A DNA stretch of 58,322 nucleotides from Chloroflexota bacterium (lineage in GTDB: Bacteria > Chloroflexota > UBA4733): the NCBI GenBank assembly GCA_025449435.1, contig JANWJO010000109.1:1-58322 (forward strand). The letters are read 5' to 3'. This document shows, piece by piece, positions 43,110 to 51,598 of the stretch. The number at the start of each line of letters is the position of its first letter. Within the stretch, counting starts at the first letter, position 1. Under the pieces are notes generated by a model that was given only the letters and a program-made list of their open reading frames with translations, did not search any database and was not told where the DNA came from. Made by a program: the position numbers and the translations under genes.

Positions 43110-45197
43110 TTGTTAGCGCCTACGCTCTCGTGGCTGCCGCGCCTGGCGGCCGCTGCGTTAATACTGGCCAGCTGCGCCAACCCCATCGTGGCCAACGTGC
43201 CCCCTACGCCCTCGCCAGTGCCCACCCCCGCCCCACCGCCGACCCCAACCTTCGACGTCATCCGTGGCGATATTACGGATATCGTGCAATCCACCGGCCG
43301 CGTCGTCGCGGTGCAGCAGCAAGACTTGTACTTCCGGCAACCTGGCAACCTGAGCGGCATCACGGTGAAGATTCAGGATAAGGTGAAGAAGGGCCAGGTA
43401 CTCGCTTCGCTCGATACGTCGACGCTGCAGAAGCAAATTGCACAACAGCAAGACGCGGTTGATTCGGCAAAGCTCGACCTGCAAAGCCAGCAAACCACCT
43501 CAGTAAACGCCAACGTCGGCATTGATCAGGACATCAAATCGGCCGATGCGGGGGTGGTCAGCGCCCAAGCTGCGCTCGACGTTCAGCAAGCCAAGCTGAC
43601 GATGCTCACCAATCCGTCCAAATCCGATATCGCCCACGCCCAGGCCGCGGTGACTTCAGCCCAGTCAGGTCTGACGAGCGCACAACTCACGCTACAGCAA
43701 GAGAAGGCGGGGCCGCAGAATTCCGACCTCCAAAAGGCGCAAGCGGGGGTGACGACGGCAGCGTCGAGCCTCACCGTAGCGAAGCAGAAGCTCGCCGATC
43801 TCCAGGCTGGCCCGAATGCCGTGGACCTTAACCTTGCTAAGGCAAAGTTGCAGTCGGCTCAAAACGCGTTTGACGCCGCCAAGGCCACCTACGATGCCTT
43901 CGTCGCCGGACCTACCAATATAGACCGCCAGAAAGCCCAACTGGCCATCACCCAGGCGCAGAACGCACTGTATGCTGCCCAGGTGCAACGCGACGCGGCG
44001 TGCGCCAATGCCAAAGCTGGCGTGAACGTGGCCGGCTGCAATGCTGCCAACGCGAGTGTCAACACGGCTCAAACGACCCTGGATGCCGCCAATCAGGCGC
44101 TTGCTCAGCTTGCAGTGACCACGCCATACCAGCAGGCACAGGCGCAGGCCGCGTTCAAGCAGGCCCAAGCAGACCTGAGCGCCGCTCAGGCGACCTACGA
44201 TCAAATCGTCGCCCCGCCAGATCCGGCCACGATGGTCGCGGCTCAACAAGCCGTGACCCAAGCACAAGCGGCATTACAGATGGCGCAAGCGTCGCAAAAC
44301 GGCTTGTACGCCACCCCAAATCAGATTGCGCAAGCGCAGCAAAACGTGGTGAGCGCCCAAGCGGCTCTGGATGCCGCTAACGCCACGCTGGACGCGCTCA
44401 TGAACCCGATTCCCGAAGTTATCCAGCAGCAAAAGGATGCCGTGACTCAGGCACAATCGGCACTCACCACGGCGCGGGCCGGCGCTGCGAAACAGCGGGA
44501 AATCGCCGGCCAGGGAGATACAACACAAATCAACCTGGCGATCTACCAAAAGAAAGTCGATTCGGCCCAGCTCGGCCTCGATGCGCTCAATGACCAGTTG
44601 AACCAGATGCAAATTGTGGCACCGTTCGACGGAGAAGTCATCGATGAAACCGGCCAGCCTGGTGACCGTGTGTCCGCGTACACGGCCGTCATCACCATCG
44701 CCGATCCCTCGCAACTGCAAATTGCCGTAAGCCCGACCCAGGATCAGCTCCCCAAGATCGCTATTGGGCAAACCGCCGTGCTCACGATGGACGCGTACCC
44801 AGGGGTAAATCTGAACGGTACGGTGTCAGCGCTACCCAGCGTGGCCATTGCATCGAGCAACCAGAACTCGGCCAGCCCCGGTGCGGCGGCCTCGTCGGCG
44901 GCCTCAGCTGCTGGCACGGTGATCGATAATTCGCCTAAGATTTCGGTCAAATTCCCCACTCCATTACCCGACATCGGCACGCTGGCCCGTGTCACCATCA
45001 CCGTGCAGCACAAAGCCAACGTGCTCATCATCCCCACCTCGACAGTCAACCGGCTCAACAACCGGACATTCGTCCTGCTGGATGACAATGGGCGGCAGCG
45101 GCCAGTGGATATCCAGATTGGCATACAGACCGACCAGGACACCGAGGTGATCTCGGGCCTGAACGAGGGCCAGAAAGTATTCAGCCGGGGTCTGTAG
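43110..45197 (+). CDS. HlyD/MacA-like lipoprotein adaptor with a very long coiled coil
   Basis: 695 residues. TTG is the start because AGGAGG stands 6 bases before it (43098-43103) and the product then opens with a lipoprotein signal, LAAAALILASCANP, whose Cys follows LAS. After a Pro/Thr-rich tether comes the biotinyl-lipoyl half (FRQPGNLSGITVKIQDKVKK), then about 380 residues of Ala/Gln-rich heptads in repeated blocks, the second lipoyl half (MQIVAPFDGEVIDETGQPGD), and beta-barrel and proximal domains. Typical MacA-type coils are much shorter. It heads the operon with the FtsX-type permease and two ATPases, so it is the extracytoplasmic part of that system. Confidence 0.88.
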   Translation: MLAPTLSWLPRLAAAALILASCANPIVANVPPTPSPVPTPAPPPTPTFDVIRGDITDIVQSTGRVVAVQQQDLYFRQPGNLSGITVKIQDKVKKGQVLASLDTSTLQKQIAQQQDAVDSAKLDLQSQQTTSVNANVGIDQDIKSADAGVVSAQAALDVQQAKLTMLTNPSKSDIAHAQAAVTSAQSGLTSAQLTLQQEKAGPQNSDLQKAQAGVTTAASSLTVAKQKLADLQAGPNAVDLNLAKAKLQSAQNAFDAAKATYDAFVAGPTNIDRQKAQLAITQAQNALYAAQVQRDAACANAKAGVNVAGCNAANASVNTAQTTLDAANQALAQLAVTTPYQQAQAQAAFKQAQADLSAAQATYDQIVAPPDPATMVAAQQAVTQAQAALQMAQASQNGLYATPNQIAQAQQNVVSAQAALDAANATLDALMNPIPEVIQQQKDAVTQAQSALTTARAGAAKQREIAGQGDTTQINLAIYQKKVDSAQLGLDALNDQLNQMQIVAPFDGEVIDETGQPGDRVSAYTAVITIADPSQLQIAVSPTQDQLPKIAIGQTAVLTMDAYPGVNLNGTVSALPSVAIASSNQNSASPGAAASSAASAAGTVIDNSPKISVKFPTPLPDIGTLARVTITVQHKANVLIIPTSTVNRLNNRTFVLLDDNGRQRPVDIQIGIQTDQDTEVISGLNEGQKVFSRGL

Positions 45198-45261
45198 GTA
45201 GTCACGGCAGGCACGGCGACGCCGCTGGCAGGGTGATGCCAGCCGTTGTAGGAGGCAAGTA

Positions 45262-48234
45262 TTGAGTATTCGCCAAGTAGCGCCCACGATGTCCCCTGCG
45301 CCCCGGCAGGCGCCCCGGGCGCCCGACCTGGCTGTCCGGGGCATCGGGCTCGTAGCTGGGGGCCTTGGCGGCAACGTCTTTGCCATCTTGTCGATGGTCT
45401 ACAGTCGCGCTCGCACCAACTTCCGCTTGCTCGCCGCCATGGCCTTTGGCCTGATTATCTCGGTGACGTTGGTCTGCGCCATCCCACTGTATGCCGATGG
45501 CGTCACCGAGAAGCTCCTGCACGAAGCGTTGCTCACGCAGACCAACACCGCTCAGCCGCCGGCCAGCTTGCTGTTCCACTGGACCATGCCGCAAACGTTT
45601 AACCCGATCCTCACCGGCACGGCCACCGCGACGCCCGACGTCACCCAGAACGTACCGACGCTGACGCCACAGCAGTACAACAACGTCAACAACTACCTAG
45701 TGAACAACACACCCAGCCTCGCAACATTGCCCCAGAAAGAGTTGGTTCGCTACGGTTCCACCGATAAGCTCCCCGTCTACAGCAAAGGAGCAGGTTCGGT
45801 AGTTACCAACAATCAGTTCAAGGACTACTTAGCGGTCGCGTACCTCACCGATTTGCAGCAGCACATCGTCATCACCCAAGGCAGTTTCCCGAGCCAGATC
45901 ATGGATGCCAACGGCGACATCGAGGTCATCGCCACCGAAGCCGGCGCCGAAAAGCTCCTCATTAACGTTGGCGACGTCATCGTGCTTGCCAATCGCGGCG
46001 ATTTCAAGGCGCAGCCCATCACGGTTAAGGTGGTGGGTTTTTGGAAAGCCAAGGACTTTAACGACCCCTACTGGTTCTACCGGCCAGACACGTTCGACCA
46101 GTATTTCTTGCTACCAGAGCAATCGTTCACCAACGGCGTCCTCAAAGTCAATCCAACGCTTGCCTACGAATACTATTGGTTTTTCATCTTCGACCAGGCC
46201 GACATCCACTCCACCAATGCCCAGAGCTTTATTAATGGCGTGTCGCAGCTGACAGCGACCGCTTCCTCCCTACTTCCCGGCACGACACTCGATATCTCGC
46301 CGGTGAAGACGATCGAGACGTTTGAGACCCAAGCTTATTTTCTCAAGATCATGCTGTTTGCCCTGGCCGCACCGACGCTCGCCATTGTGCTGTATTACGT
46401 GCTACTCGCCTCAGGCATGCTCGTGGACAAGCAGCGGAATGAGATCGCCGTCCTTAAAAGCCGTGGTGCATCGAGCGTACAGATACTGGGCATTTACGTC
46501 GTGGAGGGCGGCTTTATGAGCGCGGTGGCGCTGCTCATTGGCCCACTGCTTGCCGTCGGCTTAGCCCAGTTCATCGGCTTCACCTATACGTTCCTGTTCT
46601 TTGTCAACCGCGGCCTGTTGCCGGTGCGGCTGTCGTCGGACACGTATCGCTATGCGGTGCTCGCTCTTGCGTTGGCGCTTCTGGCCGTGCTGTTGCCCGT
46701 CGCGGGCGCTGCGCGCCACTCCATTATTAGTTACAAGGCCGAAGTAGCACGCACCAGCCAGAAGCCGTTCTGGCAGCGCTACTTCCTCGATGTGCTCTTT
46801 CTGGGTGTGGCCATCTACGGGCTCAAGCTGCTGCAGGGGCGCGGCTCGTTGCTGACCATCGATCAGAACGGCAACGCCGTTCAGGACCCGTTGTTGCTGC
46901 TCATCCCAGCGGTCTTTATGTACGCCGTCGGCTTGGTGTCGATGCGCGTGTTCCCGCTGCTGACGGAAGTGGTCGCCTGGGTCGGGCAGCGTTTCTTCCC
47001 GCTGTCGATCTTGCTCGCGTTGCGCCACATTAGCCGGCAACCCGCCCAATACACACGGCTGGTCCTGTTGGTGACGCTCACGATGGCCTTAGGCGTCTTC
47101 TCCGCATCGATGGCCGAGACCCTCGACCAGAACATTACTGACCACGTGATGTATCAGAATGGTGCTGACCTCACCTTCCTGGAGCGCGGCGATTACGATC
47201 AGCAGCACGAGATCTGGACGATGGAACCCATTCAGCGCTATCAGGGCATGAAGGGAGTCGTCGCCGCCACCCGGTTGTATACCGACACCACGGCCACCGT
47301 CGTCACGTCGGCTGGCCGCAGCGCGGGCCAGGCCACACTGTTTGGCATCGACCCGTCAACCTATGCCTCGGCTGCCTGGTATCGCTCCGATCTCAACGCC
47401 CCCGTTACCGAAAGCCAATTGCTTAGTGCGGTGAATTCGCGCCCTGATGCCGTGCTGGCAAGCTACTCCTATCTGTCGAAAAACCGGCTCAAGGTAGGCG
47501 ACACGCTGGTGCTGCACGTGGGAGACCAAACCAACCCGCAAACCGTGTCGCTCACCCTGGTGGGCGGCATTGGCGCCTTCCCGACGTTCTATGCCGCGGA
47601 CGGTGACTTCTTTGTTGCTAACCTGGACTACATCCTGGGCATCACTGGTCAGCAACCCTGGAACGTCCTCATGAAGCTGGATCCCAGTGTGCCATCGAGC
47701 CAGGTGCGCACCGAACTCGTCAACTTGCCCGACTTTCCCATCTATCAGACCATCGACAGCCAGTCGGACATCTTTGCGCAGCGCAGTTTGCCGCAGTCCA
47801 CTGGCTTGTTTGGTAGCTTGACCGTCGGTTTCTTGGTAGCAGCGCTGCTCACCGTGATGGGCTTCCTGCTCTATACCTTCCTGAGTTACCAGCGACGGCT
47901 GCAACAGTTGGGCATTATGCGTGCGATGGGCCTGTCCGTGTTTGGGCTCGTGTCGTTGCTGGGATTTGAGCAGTTGTTCCTTATTGTGGTGGGCGTTCTG
48001 TTAGGCACAGTCCTTGGACGGTTCGCCAGTTCGCTGTTCATCCCCTACTTCCACATCGATCTGGATCAACATGCCAACGTGCCGCCGTTCCTCGTACACA
48101 CGCCGTGGGACCAAATCTTCAAGCTGTACTTCGTCCTGGGTATCATCCTCGCCCTCGCCTTACCAGTTATGATCTCGACGCTGAGCCGGATGAAGATCCA
48201 CGAGGCGACCAAGCTGGGGGAGGAGCAAGGCTAA
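45262..48234 (+). CDS. FtsX/MacB-type ABC permease with two FtsX domains
   Basis: 990 residues, TTG start with AGGAGG 6 bases before it (45250-45255). A membrane helix near residues 50-72 is followed by about 280 extracytoplasmic residues, an FtsX domain with three helices (about 360-495, containing DKQRNEIAVLKSRGASSVQI, the cytoplasmic loop that meets the ATPase), two more helices (about 510-590), a second extracytoplasmic region and a C-terminal FtsX domain (about 855-985, with RRLQQLGIMRAMGLSVFGLV). The chain thus contains a whole transporter pair in one polypeptide. MacB/LolCDE-type transporters use motion to drive lipid, peptide or toxin handling outside the membrane. Its stop overlaps the ATPase start by one base. 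Confidence 0.9.
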   Translation: MSIRQVAPTMSPAPRQAPRAPDLAVRGIGLVAGGLGGNVFAILSMVYSRARTNFRLLAAMAFGLIISVTLVCAIPLYADGVTEKLLHEALLTQTNTAQPPASLLFHWTMPQTFNPILTGTATATPDVTQNVPTLTPQQYNNVNNYLVNNTPSLATLPQKELVRYGSTDKLPVYSKGAGSVVTNNQFKDYLAVAYLTDLQQHIVITQGSFPSQIMDANGDIEVIATEAGAEKLLINVGDVIVLANRGDFKAQPITVKVVGFWKAKDFNDPYWFYRPDTFDQYFLLPEQSFTNGVLKVNPTLAYEYYWFFIFDQADIHSTNAQSFINGVSQLTATASSLLPGTTLDISPVKTIETFETQAYFLKIMLFALAAPTLAIVLYYVLLASGMLVDKQRNEIAVLKSRGASSVQILGIYVVEGGFMSAVALLIGPLLAVGLAQFIGFTYTFLFFVNRGLLPVRLSSDTYRYAVLALALALLAVLLPVAGAARHSIISYKAEVARTSQKPFWQRYFLDVLFLGVAIYGLKLLQGRGSLLTIDQNGNAVQDPLLLLIPAVFMYAVGLVSMRVFPLLTEVVAWVGQRFFPLSILLALRHISRQPAQYTRLVLLVTLTMALGVFSASMAETLDQNITDHVMYQNGADLTFLERGDYDQQHEIWTMEPIQRYQGMKGVVAATRLYTDTTATVVTSAGRSAGQATLFGIDPSTYASAAWYRSDLNAPVTESQLLSAVNSRPDAVLASYSYLSKNRLKVGDTLVLHVGDQTNPQTVSLTLVGGIGAFPTFYAADGDFFVANLDYILGITGQQPWNVLMKLDPSVPSSQVRTELVNLPDFPIYQTIDSQSDIFAQRSLPQSTGLFGSLTVGFLVAALLTVMGFLLYTFLSYQRRLQQLGIMRAMGLSVFGLVSLLGFEQLFLIVVGVLLGTVLGRFASSLFIPYFHIDLDQHANVPPFLVHTPWDQIFKLYFVLGIILALALPVMISTLSRMKIHEATKLGEEQG

Positions 48235-49160
48235 TGGACTTCCAAGCTCCAGCGCACGAGCCACTGGTCGTGTGCGAGAACCTCGTCAAGATCTACAAGA
48301 TTCAGGACCTCGAGGCGCTGGCTCTGCAGGGTCTCGACATCACCGTGCAACGCGGCGAGTTGATGGCCATCGTTGGCAACTCCGGTTCTGGCAAGTCGAC
48401 GCTGCTCAATGTGCTTGGCGGATTGGACCGGCCATCCGCCGGTACTGCCTCGGTGGCTGGCCATAACTTGCTCAAAATGTCGCCACGCCAGTTGGTGCTT
48501 TACCGCCGGGAGGTGGTGGGATTCGTCTGGCAGCAGACCTCCCGCAACCTGATTCCTTACCTCACGGCGCTGCAAAATGTGGAGATCCCTATGGTCATCC
48601 ACGGCTCCTCGCCGCGCCGGCGCACTGCCTGGGCGAAGGAGTTGCTCGACGCGGTTGGTCTGGCGGACCGCATGCACCACCGTCCTATCCACATGTCTGG
48701 TGGCCAGCAGCAGCGTGCCGCCATCGCGGTCGCGCTGGCCAACAATCCGCCGCTCCTGCTGGCCGACGAGCCAACTGGCTCGGTGGATACCGCGACGTCC
48801 AACATGATCTTCGAAATCTTCCGGCGCCTGGTACAGAACTATGGCACCACGATCATGATCGTGACGCACGATCGGACTGTCACCTCGCGCGTGGACCGCG
48901 TGGTCGCCATCCGCGACGGCAAGACGAGCACGGAGAGTCTTCGCCGCACCGACATCAACCTGGATGACCCATTGGACTTCAGCAGCACCCACGAGGAGTT
49001 CGTGGTGCTGGATGGCGCTGGACGCTTGCAACTGCCACACGATCTGATGGAGAAGCTCAGCATCAAACGCAAGGTGAGCGTGGAGTTGGTGGACGGCCAT
49101 ATCGAAATCCGCCCGGCCGCCGAGGCACTCACTGGTGAGGCGGAAGGGCGCAAACGATGA
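48234..49160 (+). CDS. LolD/MacB-type ABC ATPase with AbrB-like C-terminal tail
   Basis: 308 residues, ATG overlapping the permease stop (TAATG). The ATPase is complete: Walker A VGNSGSGKSTLLNV (48-61), Q-loop VWQQTSRNL, signature MSGGQQQRAAIAVAL, Walker B LLLADEPTGS, H-loop IVTHDRTV. Beyond the usual end is an extra segment (about 254-295) reading FVVLDGAGRLQLPHDLMEKL, then SIKRKVSVELVDGHIEIRPA. This has the strand-loop-helix-strand order of a SpoVT/AbrB swapped-hairpin domain. Such domains dimerise and often bind DNA. Here it could hold two ATPases together or sense something; this is inference. The next ATPase starts in the stop (ATGA). Confidence 0.9.
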   Translation: MDFQAPAHEPLVVCENLVKIYKIQDLEALALQGLDITVQRGELMAIVGNSGSGKSTLLNVLGGLDRPSAGTASVAGHNLLKMSPRQLVLYRREVVGFVWQQTSRNLIPYLTALQNVEIPMVIHGSSPRRRTAWAKELLDAVGLADRMHHRPIHMSGGQQQRAAIAVALANNPPLLLADEPTGSVDTATSNMIFEIFRRLVQNYGTTIMIVTHDRTVTSRVDRVVAIRDGKTSTESLRRTDINLDDPLDFSSTHEEFVVLDGAGRLQLPHDLMEKLSIKRKVSVELVDGHIEIRPAAEALTGEAEGRKR

Positions 49161-49957
49161 TTCCCTTATTGGATCGCGCTCGATCGCTCGTTCCCACGCG
49201 CACAGCGCGACGTGGCCATACCACTGCCGAAATCCTGGACCGCGCCGACCTGTTTTCGGCGAGCAAGGGTCCACGCTTTGACGGGCCGATCATCGCAGCC
49301 GAGAACGTGGTACGCACGTATCACCTGCACGGCAACGACGTCAAAGCATTACAAGGCGTGTCGGTCAGCGTCCAGGCGGGCACGATGGTCGCGTTGCGCG
49401 GACGTTCGGGTTCTGGAAAAACGACGCTGCTCAATATAATGGGCGGACTAGACCGGCCGACGTCTGGACGGGTGTTCATCGAGGGCCAGCAAATCGATCG
49501 CCTGTCTGATGCCGAGATGACGCGTGTCCGGCGCAAGAAACTTGCATTTGTATTTCAGAGCTACGCGCTCTTGCCCGTACTGTCGGCGTTGGAGAATGTA
49601 GAGCTGGCTATGCGCATCGCCCAGATGCCGCATAAAGGCCGCGATCGCCGGGCGCGGGAGCTACTCGAGCTTGTCGGGTTGGGGTCGCGTATGCACCACC
49701 GGCCCTATGAACTCTCCGGTGGACAGCAACAGCGCGTGGCCATCGCTCGGGCGCTCGCCAATGACCCTCGCCTTATCCTGGCGGACGAGCCGACGGGCGA
49801 ACTGGACAGCGTCACCGGCCTGCAAGTGCTGCGCTTGTTCCGGCGCATCGTGGTGGACTATGGGGTGACGGTGATCATCGCCACGCACGACCCAACCATC
49901 AACGAGATTGCGCACGCCACCTACCAAATCCAGGATGGCCGCCTGGAAGAGATGTAA
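49157..49957 (+). CDS. LolD/MacB-type ABC ATPase, second subunit
   Basis: 266 residues, start overlapping the preceding gene by 4 bases. All catalytic motifs are intact: Walker [18 protein letters not shown]-loop [20 protein letters not shown], signature [15 protein letters not shown], Walker [14 protein letters not shown] and H-loop [10 protein letters not shown] basic N-terminal extension of about 45 residues precedes the core and has no motif that I recognise. The sequence is clearly different from the first ATPase, and it has no AbrB-like tail. One permease chain with two FtsX domains and two distinct ATPases suggests an asymmetric complex with one of each. Confidence 0.92.
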   Translation: MIPLLDRARSLVPTRTARRGHTTAEILDRADLFSASKGPRFDGPIIAAENVVRTYHLHGNDVKALQGVSVSVQAGTMVALRGRSGSGKTTLLNIMGGLDRPTSGRVFIEGQQIDRLSDAEMTRVRRKKLAFVFQSYALLPVLSALENVELAMRIAQMPHKGRDRRARELLELVGLGSRMHHRPYELSGGQQQRVAIARALANDPRLILADEPTGELDSVTGLQVLRLFRRIVVDYGVTVIIATHDPTINEIAHATYQIQDGRLEEM

Positions 49958-49963
49958 CAGGAT

Positions 49964-50221
49964 GGAGTCGCACCCCATCCCCGGTCCCCGGCTTCCTTTT
50001 ACCCACAAGTCCTTCGCACGCCGCCGCGCTCTTCCGTAAACCGGTCCCCTCGCGCCAGACAAGCAACCCGCACTGATGTGGGTAAAAGTAAGGGTCCTCT
50101 GGGAGGGGAGCAAGACCGAAGGGCTCGACCCTTCCCCGATCCGCCGGGGCGAAGGCCAGCTACGAGGAGTGCAGCCTTTCCGGCAGTCCGTCCTCCCGCC
50201 AGGGGGGACAACAGGGGGTCG
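49964..50221. repeat. Long intergenic palindromic repeat, copy E
   Basis: Fills most of the 335-base gap between the second ATPase and pfp. Inner inverted pair CTTCCTTTTACCCACA (49992-50007) and TGTGGGTAAAAGTAAGGG (50077-50094), shared with copy D. It also has CCCTTCCCCG (50129-50138) with CGGGGCGAAGG (50145-50155), like the hairpin at 4005-4030; GAAGGG-CTCGA-CCCTTC (50118-50134); and an end of about 40 bases (50182-50221) nearly equal to copy A. Confidence 0.75.
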
Positions 50222-50236
50222 TGAGTCTCGTGTTCG

Positions 50237-50245
50237 TGCTAATCT
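50237..50245 (+). promoter_or_regulatory. Possible extended -10 of pfp
   Basis: TGCTAATCT fits TGN-TANNNT, just beyond repeat copy E. Transcription would start near 50252, giving a leader of about 40 bases. Confidence 0.35.
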
Positions 50246-50292
50246 TGTAAACACAACAAGAAGTCGTCCTTAATGGACTTTGGGGGCAGAAC

Positions 50293-51438
50293 GTGGCACT
50301 GGGAACGGTGGTCGTGGGGCAGTCCGGTGGCCCTACGGCCGTCATCAATGCAAGCCTTGCAGGAGTGATCGACGCGTCGCGCCTCTCAGGCTCTCATGTC
50401 ATTGGCTTGCGCAACGGTATCGACGGCGCGTTGCGCAATCAGGTGATTGACCTGGACGAGGTAGACACCAAGGCCTTGGCACGTACGAGTTCAGCGGCGT
50501 TGGGCAGCGTTCGCTACAAGGTCAAGCCACAGGATTACGACGCAATCCTTCGCATGTTCCAAGCGCATGACGTCGGTCTTTTTTGTTACATCGGTGGCAA
50601 CGATAGTATGGACACGGCGGCGCGGCTGGCTGAGCTGGCGCAAGAGCGCGGCCTAGCATTGAAAGTGATGGGTGTACCGAAGACTATCGACAATGACTTG
50701 CCGCATACCGATCATTGCCCCGGCTACCCCAGCGCCGCACGCTATGTCGTATCGGCCGTCCGCGACATCGGCCTCGACTGCCGGGCTATGCGGCGCGTGT
50801 ACGTGATTGAGATCATGGGCCGGGAAGCGGGTTGGCTGCCGGCTGCCAGCATCATGGCACGCGATGCTACGGGCGCAGCGCCTCACATCGTGCTGCTGCG
50901 CGAGCATGTCTGGGACCAGGCCAAATTGCTCGCCGCTGTGGATGAAGCCTACGGGAAGTATGGGCATTGCGTGATCGCGGCGGCTGAGGGGTTCGACATT
51001 CCACAGGTGGCAACCAACAGTGGCGTACACGATGCGTTTGGTCACGTCAGGCTGAGCGGTGTTGCGGCACACCTGGCCGCGATCATTAAGGCTGAGCGCC
51101 CAGCGCTCGACCCGGTGGCGAACGTCCTTGGCTACATGCAGCGCTCATCCTCGCTGGGCCGGTCGGATGTCGATGCTGAAGAGGCCTACCAAGTAGGGTG
51201 CAAGGCTGTCGAGCTGGCTAGTCGAGGCGCAACCAGCCAGATGGTTACCATTGAGCGCGCTGTTACTTCGCCCTACTATGCGACATTGGGCAGCGTGCCG
51301 CTGGCCCGTGTCGCCAATATGACACGCAAGTTGGATCCTAAGTACGTCCTGAACGATCGCTACGACATCCCCGAAAGTTTCCTCGACTATGTGGCACCTC
51401 TCGTGGGGGAGCTGCCAGTACCAGTGCGCCTGTATTAG
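50293..51438 (+). CDS. pfp: Phosphofructokinase, PPi-dependent type
   Basis: 381 residues, GTG start with GGGGG upstream. PfkA-superfamily motifs are VVVGQSGGPTAVINAS, CYIGGNDSMDTAARLA, GVPKTIDNDLPHTDHCPGY (substrate and catalytic Asp), EIMGREAGWLPAAS, and AAEGFDIP. Two residues that separate PPi- from ATP-users point to pyrophosphate: the Lys in PKTIDND, where ATP enzymes have Gly, and an Asp following Asn in GGNDS. PPi-type enzymes work reversibly between fructose 6-phosphate and the 1,6-bisphosphate. With glpX at 16896 the organism has a separate irreversible bisphosphatase. Sedoheptulose 7-phosphate is an alternative substrate for this group. Confidence 0.9.
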   Translation: MALGTVVVGQSGGPTAVINASLAGVIDASRLSGSHVIGLRNGIDGALRNQVIDLDEVDTKALARTSSAALGSVRYKVKPQDYDAILRMFQAHDVGLFCYIGGNDSMDTAARLAELAQERGLALKVMGVPKTIDNDLPHTDHCPGYPSAARYVVSAVRDIGLDCRAMRRVYVIEIMGREAGWLPAASIMARDATGAAPHIVLLREHVWDQAKLLAAVDEAYGKYGHCVIAAAEGFDIPQVATNSGVHDAFGHVRLSGVAAHLAAIIKAERPALDPVANVLGYMQRSSSLGRSDVDAEEAYQVGCKAVELASRGATSQMVTIERAVTSPYYATLGSVPLARVANMTRKLDPKYVLNDRYDIPESFLDYVAPLVGELPVPVRLY

Positions 51439-51469
51439 GCGGCGTTACAATCCCTTGCGTCGCCCGAGC

Positions 51470-51483
51470 GCTGTTACAACAGC
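51470..51483 (+). terminator. Short inverted repeat after pfp
   Basis: GCTGTT-AC-AACAGC, followed by CTTCTAA, 32 bases past the pfp stop. It is a weak stem without a proper T-run, so a terminator is only possible. Another small stem, CCAGAG/CTCTGG, lies at 51541-51559. Nothing else is seen up to 51598. Confidence 0.25.
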
Positions 51484-51598
51484 CTTCTAACGCCACTGCG
51501 CGGTAGCGTTACCTCAAGCACTCGCGGGCGTTGTCCTGTGCCAGAGCTGTGTCCTCTGGTAGCCGAGGGCAGGAGCTCGGTCAAGGAGTTACGGCAGA

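Noticed and set aside
43480..44640. Internal DNA repetition in the adaptor gene as a possible CRISPR or tandem-repeat array
   Set aside because: The frame is open and the repetition is at the level of Ala/Gln heptads in a coiled coil. Repeat units are not identical and there are no unique spacers.
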